Of a DNA stretch of 44,629 nucleotides, positions 31,438-39,765 are shown in pieces. Positions within the stretch are counted from its first letter, which is position 1; each line of letters begins with the position of its first letter. Source of the DNA: an uncultured Lachnospiraceae bacterium (GTDB taxonomy: Bacteria > Bacillota > Clostridia > Lachnospirales > Lachnospiraceae); assembly GCA_947588005.1 (NCBI GenBank), contig CANPYE010000008.1, forward strand, positions 1 to 44,629, in the 5' to 3' direction. The notes beneath the pieces were generated by a model. The model did not search any database and was not told the origin of the DNA. It saw nothing but the letters and a program-made list of their open reading frames with translations. Position numbers and translations under genes: made by a program.

Positions 31438-32331
31438 CTACTTTCTGGGATGCGCTCCCTGATAGGCCCGCCGCAGAGAATCCGTCTCCTTCGACACATA
31501 CACCGCGTACATCTGCGCAGCAGCCGGATCCGCATGTCCCAGCATAGTCTGCACCGCCCGGATATCCGCGCCGCCTCCGATCAGATGCGCCGCAAAGGAA
31601 TGGCGCAGAGTGTGGGGAGTGATATCCGCCGCGATCCCTGCCTTCTCTCCGTAATACTTGATGATTTTCCAGAACCCCTGGCGGCTCATCGGCTGGCCGC
31701 TGCAGTTGACAAACAGCTCCGGAATCTCATTCCCCTTTAAAAGCTTCCCGCGGGCCTGCTCCAGATAGCGGATGAGCGCCTGCCTGGCCGTCCGGCCGAA
31801 AGGCACGGTTCTCTCCCTTTCTCCGTAATGGCAGGTCACAAAGCCGATCTGCATGTTCACATCCTCAAGCCGCAGACGGATCAGCTCCGATACCCGCAGA
31901 CCGGTTGCATACAAAAGCTCAAGCATGGCCTTATCACGAAGCTCCTTCGGCGTCGTATCCTGCGGCTGCGCCAGCAGCCGGTCCACCTCCTCCACAGACA
32001 AGATCCCCGGCAATTTCCGCTCCACATGGGGCGTCTTCAGAAGCTCCGTCGGATCCCTGCGCAGATTACCCTGACGAAGTTCATAATGAAAGAAAGCGCG
32101 CATAGATGCCATCACTCTGGAGATCGTAGTCGCAGCCTTGCCGCTTTTCTCCAGGTGGAGAATATACGAATTAAGGGAGGTCTTCGTAACCTTTGAAACG
32201 CCGGTAATCCCGCGGCCCTCCAGATATTCCGCCATTTGGCTTAGGTCCCGCTCATAAGACACCAGCGTGTTGTGGGAAGCCTTCTTCTCCTCCCGCATAT
32301 ATTCCATAAATGCCTTGATCTCCGTCCCCAT
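31438..32331 (-). CDS. xerD: Tyrosine recombinase XerD
   Basis: Site-specific recombinase that resolves chromosome dimers at dif. It is 297 residues from the ATG at 32331 (GGGGAG upstream), the usual size; a longer frame upstream has no start signal. The SAM-like core-binding domain covers about 1-85. The catalytic domain has Arg146 (TGLRVSELI), His240 and Arg243 (HTLRHSF), His266 (LGHADP) and nucleophile Tyr275 (QMYAVYV). The catalytic Lys of the beta-hairpin (GKGxKER in E. coli XerD) is replaced: the aligned segment reads HYGERER. It has its own promoter and follows spoIIM, the usual clostridial arrangement. Confidence 0.93.
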   Translation of the reverse strand: MGTEIKAFMEYMREEKKASHNTLVSYERDLSQMAEYLEGRGITGVSKVTKTSLNSYILHLEKSGKAATTISRVMASMRAFFHYELRQGNLRRDPTELLKTPHVERKLPGILSVEEVDRLLAQPQDTTPKELRDKAMLELLYATGLRVSELIRLRLEDVNMQIGFVTCHYGERERTVPFGRTARQALIRYLEQARGKLLKGNEIPELFVNCSGQPMSRQGFWKIIKYYGEKAGIAADITPHTLRHSFAAHLIGGGADIRAVQTMLGHADPAAAQMYAVYVSKETDSLRRAYQGAHPRK

Positions 32332-32383
32332 GATACTCCCCCACGCCCTCCCCAAAAGGGCCTGATCTAACCTTTGTTTTAAC

Positions 32384-32412
32384 ATTATAGCCCTAATTTT
32401 TGATAAAATCAA
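32384..32412 (-). promoter_or_regulatory. Promoter of xerD
   Basis: TTGATT (32407-32412) and TATAAT (32384-32389) on the minus strand with a 17 bp spacer, start near 32377, about 46 nt before the xerD ATG. Confidence 0.82.
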
Positions 32413-32456
32413 ACATAAATTTCCCACTTATATCCAGTTTTTCACTTGATTTACAT

Positions 32457-32507
32457 AAAAAATACAACATATGGAAGGGGAAATTCTCCCACTCACCAAA
32501 TGTTGTA
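32457..32507 (-). terminator. Terminator after spoIIM
   Basis: TACAACAT and ATGTTGTA close a stem (32463-32507) with an inner GGGAGAATTTCCC hairpin, followed on the minus strand by TTTTTT. It lies 20 bp beyond the spoIIM stop codon and separates spoIIM from xerD. Confidence 0.78.
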
Positions 32508-32526
32508 AAAATAAAATTGTATTTTT

Positions 32527-33066
32527 TTAAAAACGCGGAAGAAGCGGATTCAGATAGGCTTCCGAAAATATCCCCGCGGCCGCCAAAGCCGTCAAAAGGA
32601 ACCACGCCCGCAGCTTCAGACGGTCCAAACCCTCACCCGCGCGTACCGCCATAAATATCCAAACCGGCAGGTAAAAAATCCACTGCGGAAATACCGAAAA
32701 CAGGAAAATGGGCAGGCCCAAAAGCCCACGGTCGAACGTCAGCGCCGCAACCAGCAAACCGCAGCCCGCGCCGGCCATAAACGCGATCACGGCAAATCCG
32801 CCGGCGGCCAGCGGCGTCATGCCGACAAGCGCCGCAATACCAAATTCCGACAGCCGCTGCCCGGCTGTATAACCTAACAGGCTTCGCTGCTGCTTCGCCG
32901 TCAGACTGCCGTAACCCGCAGGGAACCGGCTGAAACTTCCGACCAGGTCCCTTAACTGTCCTCCCAGGAAATTGGCCAGGATCGTCCCGGCAGCCGTACC
33001 GCAGAAAAGGCAGCAAAGAAGCACCATCGGATAAGTCAGTTTCAATCTATGTATCACAGGCTCCAT
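32527..33066 (-). CDS. spoIIM: Stage II sporulation protein M
   Basis: SpoIIM (DUF95 family) is part of the SpoIID-SpoIIM-SpoIIP complex that drives engulfment in sporulating Firmicutes. It is 179 residues from the ATG at 33066, slightly shorter than the B. subtilis protein. It has four to five hydrophobic helices: residues about 10-32, the FGIAALVGMTPLAAGGFAVI helix pair (about 76-115), and helices at about 120-175. The ribosome binding site (AGAGGG) overlaps the ATG closely, so the exact start is uncertain. Upstream the frame stays open through the 45-bp repeats, but that extension is not credible protein. Context (NUDIX gene before, xerD after) supports the call. Confidence 0.85.
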   Translation of the reverse strand: MEPVIHRLKLTYPMVLLCCLFCGTAAGTILANFLGGQLRDLVGSFSRFPAGYGSLTAKQQRSLLGYTAGQRLSEFGIAALVGMTPLAAGGFAVIAFMAGAGCGLLVAALTFDRGLLGLPIFLFSVFPQWIFYLPVWIFMAVRAGEGLDRLKLRAWFLLTALAAAGIFSEAYLNPLLPRF

Positions 33067-33199
33067 CCCTCTTTCACCAGGTTTACGCCGGCTGTCCGTT
33101 TCTACCGGCAACAGATATGCTGCCCTTAAACATACATATCTTATGAAGTCTATGAAACATACCCCGCAGATATGCCGAAGAACCATCCGCCGCGGGCTC

Positions 33200-33360
33200 A
33201 CTGTCTGCCCGTGAACCTCCGGCGGAAAGGCCGGCCACGAAGTTACTGTCTGCCCTTGAACCTCCGGCGGAAACACCGGCCACGAAGTTACTGTCTGCCC
33301 TTGAACCTCCGGCGGAAACACCGGCCACGAAGTTACTGTCTACTCGTGAAGCTTCGCCGC
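33200..33360. repeat. 45-bp tandem repeat of the NUDIX gene 3' end
   Basis: Units begin with ACTGTCT at 33200, 33245, 33290 and 33335 (exact 45 bp step). The fourth is the last codons of the NUDIX gene with its TAG (33340-33342). The other three lie in the 273-bp spacer to spoIIM. The central two are almost identical (ACTGTCTGCCCTTGAACCTC). Because 45 is a multiple of three, the spoIIM frame stays open through the array. Confidence 0.93.
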
Positions 33361-33876
33361 ATAGGCGCAGATTGCCGCCACAGTCTTACCATCGGTCAGC
33401 TTTCCCTCAAAGATCAGCTTCAAAAGATCCTCAAGTTTCCAGGCTTCCACCTCGATCACTTCGTCCTCGTCGAGATGCTGATGGGATGGGATCAGATTCC
33501 TGGCCACGAAAATATCGATCGCCTCGTCGCAAAAGGCCACCGTCGTATTAACGCTTATCAGATATTCCATATTCTCCGTGCGAAACCCGGTTTCTTCCTC
33601 AAGCTCCCGGTACGCGCAGTCGATCTTCGGCTCTCCCGGCGCATCCAGCTTGCCGGCTGGGATCTCCAGCGTCTCCCGGTCCAGCGCGTTACGGAACTGC
33701 CGCACCATCAGGATCTTTCCGTCGTCAGTAACCGGCACAACCGCGGCGGCGCCGTCGTGATGAATGAAATCCCAGTGAGCTTCATGCCCGTTGGCAATCA
33801 CCGTATCCTCGTATATCTTAAGGATCGTCCCCTGATACTTAAGCTGCCTGTCCAGGCGAATCACTTTATCTGCCAC
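33340..33876 (-). CDS. nudF: NUDIX hydrolase, ADP-ribose pyrophosphatase type
   Basis: Hydrolyses ADP-ribose or related nucleoside diphosphate sugars. It has 178 residues. The Nudix box is complete: GKLDAPGEP then YRELEEETGF with the metal-binding REL-EE-G pattern (about residues 75-98). The upstream VRQFRNALDRETLEIPAG segment is characteristic of the NudF/YqkG branch. The ATG has GGAGGAAT upstream. It lies 14 bp after the cell-wall-binding-repeat gene, so the two are probably one transcript. The downstream end is fused to a 45-bp tandem array. Confidence 0.93.
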   Translation of the reverse strand: MADKVIRLDRQLKYQGTILKIYEDTVIANGHEAHWDFIHHDGAAAVVPVTDDGKILMVRQFRNALDRETLEIPAGKLDAPGEPKIDCAYRELEEETGFRTENMEYLISVNTTVAFCDEAIDIFVARNLIPSHQHLDEDEVIEVEAWKLEDLLKLIFEGKLTDGKTVAAICAYAAKLHE

Positions 33877-33890
33877 ATAAATTCCTCCTT

Positions 33891-34904
33891 CTATTCGATC
33901 AGCGCGCCGGTGGAATCCACCCGCAGGCCCAGGCCGTCCGGCACAACCATATTCACCAGCATAGCCCCGCTCTCCGGATCGCAGTAATAGGACTTACCAT
34001 TCCAGTCGATCCAGCCGGTCACCATATAGCCCTTAGAATCGAAATAATACCATTTGCCGTCAATATACTGCCAATTGCTTGTCGTATAGCTCCCGTCGGC
34101 ATTCCGGTACCACCAGCGCGACCCTTCCGCGATCCAGCCATACATATCTTGATAATATGGCTGTGTTTCTAAATCGATCAGCGGGCCGCTACCTACCGGG
34201 AGCGGGTATTTCTGCCGGATCGATTCCGCAGCCGCACTGTCCACCGTTACCCGCCCGGAATCCGTCCATCTGCTTCTTACTGCTGCGTTCCAGCGGTCCA
34301 CCGCACGTACTTTATAGTAATACGCCCCCTCAAGGCGCATATATTTTCCCATATCATAATTCGGCGACTCCGTTTGCACGGCCGAACCCTGCCGCTTCTC
34401 ATCTCTATACAGCTGAACTTCATAATAGCCGGCATTCACAGCCGGGGACCATACGGCAGTAGTTGTCGAGTCCCAGGATGCCTCAGCAATTCCCCCCACC
34501 TGCTCGCGAAGGGAAGGAAAGCGCAGCTGCAGGATATATACGAACAGATTCTCATCATAATACCCGTATTCGCTCTCAGCGCCTATAATCCGGGTTCCTG
34601 ACCGCTTCACGGAAAATGTCCGGCCATCTTCCGACCGAAGATATACTTTAACTCTCGGGACATCCTGGCTGCCCCACACCTCGTTGGTATTAAGGAGTTC
34701 CGCATCCTGCACCTCGCATCCGTCACTCAGAACCGTAAATTCAAAATCCAGGATGGAACACTTCCTGCCGGTCTGGATATCCGCCGTTACCTCCAGCTCA
34801 ATCCTGTCGATCGGATCTTCCTCCGCCAAAGACGCGAACGTCATCGTAAGCGCCAGCATCGCAAAGGCTGCCGTTCCCACAATCTTCCTGCGCATATGCT
34901 TCAT
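33891..34904 (-). CDS. Secreted protein with choline/cell-wall-binding repeats
   Basis: 337 residues. A signal peptide is clear (MRRKIVGTAAFAMLALTMTF with cleavage near SLA-EE). The middle (about 35-245) looks beta-rich and resembles a fibronectin-type fold (SWDSTTTAVWSPAVNAGYYEVQLY). The C-terminal ~75 residues contain three aromatic-rich cell-wall-binding repeats (GWIAEGSRWWYRNADGS, NWQYIDGKWYYFDSKGYM, GWIDWNGKSYYCDPESG). These bind choline or other wall polymers in known members. The product is therefore exported and wall-attached; catalytic activity is not evident. It is the first gene of a unit with nudF and starts after the rny terminator. Confidence 0.85.
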   Translation of the reverse strand: MKHMRRKIVGTAAFAMLALTMTFASLAEEDPIDRIELEVTADIQTGRKCSILDFEFTVLSDGCEVQDAELLNTNEVWGSQDVPRVKVYLRSEDGRTFSVKRSGTRIIGAESEYGYYDENLFVYILQLRFPSLREQVGGIAEASWDSTTTAVWSPAVNAGYYEVQLYRDEKRQGSAVQTESPNYDMGKYMRLEGAYYYKVRAVDRWNAAVRSRWTDSGRVTVDSAAAESIRQKYPLPVGSGPLIDLETQPYYQDMYGWIAEGSRWWYRNADGSYTTSNWQYIDGKWYYFDSKGYMVTGWIDWNGKSYYCDPESGAMLVNMVVPDGLGLRVDSTGALIE

Positions 34905-34939
34905 ACTCCTCCCCCTTTCCGTAAATAAAACTTTCGGGT

Positions 34940-34974
34940 GAAAAAGAAGCCCTATAGGCTCCTATAAGGCTTCT
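34940..34974 (-). terminator. Intrinsic terminator after rny
   Basis: AGAAGCCTTATAG and CTATAGGGCTTCT (34945-34974, one G-U pair, four-base loop), followed by TTTTTC on the minus strand, 18 bp after the rny stop codon. Confidence 0.92.
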
Positions 34975-34992
34975 TCTCAATACGTCAATCTG

Positions 34993-36537
34993 TTATTTCG
35001 CGTAATCCGTAACTCTCGATTCGCGGATCACATTCACACGAATCTGTCCCGGATACTCCATGGACTCCTCGATCTTCTTGGCAATATCCCGGGCCATCAG
35101 CACCATATCGTCATCGCTGACCTGCTCCGGAATAACCATAATGCGAACCTCGCGTCCCGCCTGAATCGCATAGGACTTATCCACGCCCTTGAAGGAATCG
35201 GTAATCTCCTCAAGCTGCTTTAAACGGTTGGTGTAGGTTTCGAGCGTCTCGCGCCGTGCGCCCGGACGGGCTGCCGATATCGTGTCCGCCGCCTGTACAA
35301 TGCAGGCGATCAGGCTCTCCGGCTCTACATCGCCGTGGTGAGACTCAACGGAATTGACTACGATCGCGGATTCCTTGTACTTCCTGCACAGATCCGCGCC
35401 CAGCTTTACGTGGGAACCTTCGACCTCATGGTCGATAGACTTGCCGATATCATGCAGTAAACCGGCTCTCTTTGCCATGCGGACGTCCACGCCAATCTCC
35501 GCGGCCAGCAGACCTGCCAGCTGCGCTACCTCGATCGAATGCTTTAACGCGTTCTGTCCATAGCTGGTACGGAATTTCATCTTACCCAGAAGCTTTACAA
35601 GCTCCGGATGGATACCGTGGATTCCGACTTCGAGGACGGCTGCTTCGCCCTCCTCGCGCATATTCATCTCGACCTCCCGCTGTGCCTTCTCCACCATCTC
35701 CTCGATCCTGGCCGGATGGATGCGGCCGTCTACGATCAGTTTCTCAAGGGCGACCCTCGCCACTTCACGTCTGACCGGATCGAATCCGGACAACACAACC
35801 GCTTCCGGCGTGTCGTCGATGATCAGTTCCACGCCGGTCATCGTCTCAAGCGTACGGATATTCCGTCCCTCGCGTCCGATAATGCGTCCCTTCATCTCAT
35901 CGCTGGGCAGCTGTACGACCGATACCGTGGTCTCCGCCACATGGTCCGCCGCGCATCTCTGAATAGCGGTTACGATGTATTCCTTCGCTTTCTTATCCGC
36001 TTCCTCCTTCGCCCGGGCTTCCAGTTCCTTCACTTTCTTCGCAGCGTCATGCTTCACATCATCCTCGATCATATGAAGCAGGTAATCCCTGGCCTGCTCT
36101 TTCGTCAGTCCGGAGATGCGTTCCAGTTCTGTCAGCTGTCTACTGCGCAATTCCTCCGCTTCCGCCAGCTTCCTGTTCAGATTCTCCTCACGCGCTGTCA
36201 GGCTTGTCTCCCTGCGTTCCAGTGTTTCTGCTTTCTTGTCCAGATTTTCTTCCTTGCTAAGTACACGTCTTTCATACCTTTGAAGCTCTGCCCTGCGTTC
36301 CTTGGTTTCTTTATCTAATTCATTCTTCGTCCGGATGGACTCTTCCTTGGCTTCCAGGAGAGCTTCTCGCTTCTTTGTCTCTGCGGTCTTTAATGCTTCA
36401 TCTATGATTTCTCTCGACTTTTCTTCCGCACTGCCGATCTTGCTTTCATATGTCTTCTTTCGGTGTGCGACCGCCAATACCCAGGTAATCGGAGCTACAA
36501 TGATCATTGTGAGCAACACAGGTATTATATACGACAC
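34993..36537 (-). CDS. rny: Ribonuclease Y
   Basis: Membrane-anchored endoribonuclease that initiates mRNA decay in Firmicutes. It has 514 residues: an N-terminal transmembrane helix (about 4-24), a long Glu/Lys/Arg-rich coiled coil (about 30-190), a KH RNA-binding domain ([15 protein letters not shown], about 212-226) and the HD domain with the metal pair in [12 protein letters not shown] (about 355-366). The start is GTG with AAGGAGG seven bases upstream. It has its own promoter (36587-36615) and follows recX, the common clostridial order recA-recX-rny. Confidence 0.97.
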   Translation of the reverse strand: MSYIIPVLLTMIIVAPITWVLAVAHRKKTYESKIGSAEEKSREIIDEALKTAETKKREALLEAKEESIRTKNELDKETKERRAELQRYERRVLSKEENLDKKAETLERRETSLTAREENLNRKLAEAEELRSRQLTELERISGLTKEQARDYLLHMIEDDVKHDAAKKVKELEARAKEEADKKAKEYIVTAIQRCAADHVAETTVSVVQLPSDEMKGRIIGREGRNIRTLETMTGVELIIDDTPEAVVLSGFDPVRREVARVALEKLIVDGRIHPARIEEMVEKAQREVEMNMREEGEAAVLEVGIHGIHPELVKLLGKMKFRTSYGQNALKHSIEVAQLAGLLAAEIGVDVRMAKRAGLLHDIGKSIDHEVEGSHVKLGADLCRKYKESAIVVNSVESHHGDVEPESLIACIVQAADTISAARPGARRETLETYTNRLKQLEEITDSFKGVDKSYAIQAGREVRIMVIPEQVSDDDMVLMARDIAKKIEESMEYPGQIRVNVIRESRVTDYAK

Positions 36538-36586
36538 AGGAGCACCTCCTTATTAAATTTTCATTGTACGATAATACAACACTCTA

Positions 36587-36615
36587 ATTTTATACTGTTT
36601 TGTGCATCATGTCAA
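36587..36615 (-). promoter_or_regulatory. Promoter of rny
   Basis: TTGACA (36610-36615) and TAAAAT (36587-36592) on the minus strand with a 17 bp spacer; the start would be about 43 nt before the GTG codon. A small hairpin (TTGTA-TTATCG-TACAA) lies in the leader. Confidence 0.8.
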
Positions 36616-36655
36616 GAAGTTTTGGCGATACTTCACCGTGTCCGTATGATTCTTG

Positions 36656-37282
36656 TCACAGTTCACCAAGAGCTGCACCATCCCCGGAGTCTGTTCCCAT
36701 CATGCGGCTGACGTTCTCATAGGAATATCCCTTCCGCATAAGAGCCGCCCGCAGTTTCCGGCGCTGCGCGGCGTCACAGGCTCCCGGGCAATACCCCTTC
36801 TTCTCCAGAAATGCGCGGATCTGCTCCTGCTCTGATATCTGACAATCCCCCATAAGCTCCGCGATCTGCTCTGCTCCGAGCCCCTTCCGAAGCAGATCCT
36901 CCTGAATTCGGCGCCGGCTGCGGCGCTGCCCGTAGATCTCGATATAACGCCTTCCATATTCCTGATCATCCACATAGCCATACTCCCGCAAAAATGAGAC
37001 CGCACGGCCGACCGCTTCCTCCGGATAATATCCTTCCAGAAGCTTCCGGCGTATCTCCTGCTCCGTCCTGTCATGCGACTGAAGAAGGTAGAGCGCCCTC
37101 TCCCGGGCCCGAGGCCCAAGGATCGTATCCAGGATCTCCCGGTATCTGCCCTCCGTCAGTTCCTTCCCAACCTCGATCTCATATCTGCGCACTTCCCCCT
37201 TATATAAAGCAAAGGCAAAGCCCGCATCTGTACAGACTTTGCACCTTCGCTTATCAAGGGAGACAATATCTGTCACCCTCAC
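36656..37282 (-). CDS. recX: Regulatory protein RecX
   Basis: RecX modulates RecA filaments. It has 208 residues with three-helix tandem repeats typical of the family: ALYLLQSHDRTEQEIRRKL (about 64-82), GYVDDQEYGRRYIE with SRRRIQEDLLRKGL (about 100-135), and KLRAALMRKGYSYENVSRMM near the C-terminus. The start is taken as the GTG at 37282, just after AAAGAGA; the choice is uncertain. It follows recA by 79 bp and is likely co-expressed from the LexA-controlled promoter. Confidence 0.9.
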   Translation of the reverse strand: MRVTDIVSLDKRRCKVCTDAGFAFALYKGEVRRYEIEVGKELTEGRYREILDTILGPRARERALYLLQSHDRTEQEIRRKLLEGYYPEEAVGRAVSFLREYGYVDDQEYGRRYIEIYGQRRSRRRIQEDLLRKGLGAEQIAELMGDCQISEQEQIRAFLEKKGYCPGACDAAQRRKLRAALMRKGYSYENVSRMMGTDSGDGAALGEL

Positions 37283-37361
37283 GTCTCTTTCTTCTGACCT
37301 CCTGCCGGCATGTCAACGCCCCGTTCCGCCGGAAATGAATTATCCGCTTCTCCGGCTTCTA

Positions 37362-38405
37362 TCAGGCATCCGCTTCCTGTCCGGCTCCCGCCGCCGTGGC
37401 CGCGTCATTCGCTCGCAGTCCATAAAACTCTCTCACCTTATTCTCGATCTCCAGGCATACCGCCGGATTCTCCTGCAGATACGCCTTCGCGTTCTCGCGT
37501 CCCTGACCGATCCGGGCTCCCTGATACGCATACCAGGCGCCGCTCTTTTCGATAATGTTCACCTTCGCGGCCAGATCCAGAATATCGCCCTCACTGGAAA
37601 TTCCCTTACCGAACATAATATCAAACTCCGCCTCTTTAAACGGCGGCGCGATCTTATTCTTCACGACCTTCACACGGACATGGTTGCCGACCACCTCGCC
37701 GCCCTGCTTAAGACTCTCGGTCCTGCGAACCTCCATGCGCACCGACGCGTAGAACTTCAGTGCGCGGCCGCCGGTCGTCGTCTCCGGATTGCCGAACATA
37801 ACGCCGATCTTCTCACGGATCTGGTTGATAAAGATCACGCTGCAGTTGGTCTTGCTGACCACGCCGGTCAATTTCCGCAGCGCCTGGGACATCAGGCGCG
37901 CCTGCAGTCCTACGTGGGACTCACCCATCTCGCCGTCGATCTCCGCCTTTGGCACCAGCGCCGCCACGGAGTCCACAATAATAATATCCACCGCGCCGGA
38001 ACGGACCATGGTCTCCGTTATCTCCAGCGCCTGCTCTCCGTTATCCGGCTGCGAAATATAGAGGTTATCGATATCCACGCCGATATTCCGCGCGTAGACC
38101 GGATCCAGGGCGTGCTCCGCGTCGATGAACCCGGCGATCCCGCCCCGCTTCTGGACCTCAGCCACCATATGCAGGGCTACCGTCGTCTTACCGCTGGACT
38201 CAGGACCATATATCTCAATAATACGTCCCTTGGGGATCCCGCCCAGCCCGAGGGCCAGATCCAGGCTCAGAGAACCCGTAGGAACCGTCTCTATATTCAT
38301 ATTCGCGCCGTTATCGCCAAGTTTCATCACGGAGCCTTTGCCGTATGCCTTCTCGATCTGTGTCAGGGCCGCATCCAGGGCCTTCATCTTGTCATCTCTA
38401 TTCAT
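37362..38405 (-). CDS. recA: Recombinase RecA
   Basis: Central homologous-recombination ATPase and SOS co-protease. It is 347 residues from the ATG at 38405 (GGAGGATAAT upstream); a TTG four codons earlier lies inside the ribosome binding site. Walker [10 protein letters not shown] (about 67-75), the MAW-like loop [10 protein letters not shown], Walker [15 protein letters not shown] and the L2-region [23 protein letters not shown] (in pieces) are intact. It ends in an Ala/Gly-rich acidic tail. It is under a LexA box and good promoter. The last codons are weakly repeated 26 bp downstream (ATCCGCTTC at 37342 and 37368). Confidence 0.98.
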   Translation of the reverse strand: MNRDDKMKALDAALTQIEKAYGKGSVMKLGDNGANMNIETVPTGSLSLDLALGLGGIPKGRIIEIYGPESSGKTTVALHMVAEVQKRGGIAGFIDAEHALDPVYARNIGVDIDNLYISQPDNGEQALEITETMVRSGAVDIIIVDSVAALVPKAEIDGEMGESHVGLQARLMSQALRKLTGVVSKTNCSVIFINQIREKIGVMFGNPETTTGGRALKFYASVRMEVRRTESLKQGGEVVGNHVRVKVVKNKIAPPFKEAEFDIMFGKGISSEGDILDLAAKVNIIEKSGAWYAYQGARIGQGRENAKAYLQENPAVCLEIENKVREFYGLRANDAATAAGAGQEADA

Positions 38406-38418
38406 ATTATCCTCCAAT

Positions 38419-38432
38419 CGAACATGTGTTCA
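38419..38432 (-). promoter_or_regulatory. LexA (SOS) box of recA
   Basis: CGAACATGTGTTCA, matching the Gram-positive LexA consensus CGAAC-N4-GTTCG at all but the last base. It lies between the predicted transcription start (near 38434) and the ribosome binding site, so LexA would block early elongation or initiation. Confidence 0.88.
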
Positions 38433-38440
38433 CATTCATT

Positions 38441-38469
38441 ATCATAATACATCTGCCTGTACTTGTCAA
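38441..38469 (-). promoter_or_regulatory. Promoter of recA
   Basis: TTGACA (38464-38469) and TATGAT (38441-38446) on the minus strand with a 17 bp spacer, immediately upstream of the LexA box. Confidence 0.87.
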
Positions 38470-38871
38470 CTGTTTTTTCACATTTCGCCTGTATCCGGAC
38501 CGCCGTATCTGACAGCCTGTCCGACCGGTTCTTCCGCACCGGTCCGCGTTTCTTTTATTTTCTCCTTTTTCCGTGCCGGTCCGCGCTTCTTTTATTTTCT
38601 CCTTTTCTCCGGTGCCGGTACAGCGGTAAGATTAGTCTTCTCCCATAAAACGCCCGCTGCAGTATTTCCGGCAGATATATTCCATGAAATTAACTTCTTG
38701 ACATGACTGATCGTTCTCTACTGGGGTTCTTCGGCGGAACGCCGCTCCTGTCATCCGTGACAGCCTGTGAATCTTTGACGCAGCCATACAGCTGATACCA
38801 TAGAAGAATCCTATGGTTAGAAAATACCACACATTCCCAAAATATGCAAGATAATTATTCCAAAATCCGGT
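38470..38871. other. Spacer between subtilase and recA, with 37-bp direct repeats
   Basis: Contains two nearly identical 37-bp units (CCGGTCCGCG then a T-rich TTCTTTTATTTTCTCC part; starts about 38539 and 38576) and a partial third (near 38610). A 66-codon minus-strand frame (38632-38832) with a hydrophobic beginning exists but has no ribosome binding site, so it is not called. No terminator for the subtilase gene was recognised. Confidence 0.65.
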
Positions 38872-39765
38872 TCAGTCCGCTAAAAGCCTTTCCACATCTA
38901 AAAGCCCCCATCCCTGCTGGTTCCGCGGCAGTCCCATGTCTGCCGACCGTTCCCGAAGACGCAGCTTCACGTCCCGGTTGCTCATGTCCGGATATTTCTC
39001 TAAAAGGAGAGCGATCGCCCCGGCTACGACCGGAGTGGACATCGACGTTCCGCTCTTGACGGCATAGCGTCCCGGCTCATTGCTGCAGCTGACGATGCCG
39101 GCGCCGGGCGCCACGATCTCCGGTTTGCAGATGCAGGCTCCCGTAGGCCCGCGTCCGGAATAATCCACCATCCGGTTCCCCATGACGCTGACCTCCTTAT
39201 GGTCGTCGGAGCACCCCACGGTGATCACCTTCCGGCTGATTCCGGGCGTCGTTACCGTCATGTAACCCGGTCCGTTATTTCCGGCCGCCACCACGACCAC
39301 CAGGCCGTCGTCCCACGCCGCATCCACCCCCCGAACCAGCGCGGAATTTTCACTCATATTCCTGCGGGAATAAGAGCCAACCGATATATTTATGATCCGG
39401 ATGCCTAAAGCGTCTTTGTATTCCCGGATCCACCGAAGCCCCATCAGTACGTCGGACGCGAAGCCCCCGCCCTTGGCATCCAGCACTTTGACGGAAATGA
39501 GATTGCAGCCGGGGGCGATTCCCTGATAACGCCCGCCGGACGCCGCGCCGCTTCCGCCGATAATAGCGGAAATATGCGTGCCGTGACCGTTGTCGTCGTA
39601 GGGCTCCCGCCGCCGGTGCAGTACATCGAAGAAAGCGGTGATACGCTGTCCGAAATCCTCATGCGGATAGATGCCCGTATCCAGGACCGCCACTCCGACG
39701 CCGCGGCCGGTAAGCCCCGAATAGCCGGGTTCCATACAATGAATGATCTGCCTCGCCTGATTCAA
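38872..39765 (-). CDS. S8 family serine peptidase, intracellular subtilisin-like
   Basis: Subtilisin-fold protease with the full catalytic set: Asp29 (AVLDTGI), His61 (NGHGTHIS), oxyanion Asn in AAGNNG (163 or 164) and Ser241 (SGTSMSTPV). It has 297 residues, without signal peptide or long propeptide, so it probably acts in the cytoplasm like AprX/IspA-type enzymes. The start is a TTG with AAGGA eight bases upstream. No in-frame ATG lies before the conserved region. The C-terminal LRERSADMGLPRNQQGWGLLDV segment is typical. It appears monocistronic. Substrates unknown. Confidence 0.92.
   Translation of the reverse strand: MNQARQIIHCMEPGYSGLTGRGVGVAVLDTGIYPHEDFGQRITAFFDVLHRRREPYDDNGHGTHISAIIGGSGAASGGRYQGIAPGCNLISVKVLDAKGGGFASDVLMGLRWIREYKDALGIRIINISVGSYSRRNMSENSALVRGVDAAWDDGLVVVVAAGNNGPGYMTVTTPGISRKVITVGCSDDHKEVSVMGNRMVDYSGRGPTGACICKPEIVAPGAGIVSCSNEPGRYAVKSGTSMSTPVVAGAIALLLEKYPDMSNRDVKLRLRERSADMGLPRNQQGWGLLDVERLLAD

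Noticed and set aside
32527-33321. Long form of SpoIIM including three 15-residue repeats
   Set aside because: The added N-terminus is translation of the 45-bp array that belongs to the NUDIX 3' end. A more plausible start lies at 33066.
38632-38832. 66-codon minus-strand frame between subtilase and recA
   Set aside because: Hydrophobic beginning but no Shine-Dalgarno sequence, weak GTG start and no recognisable family.
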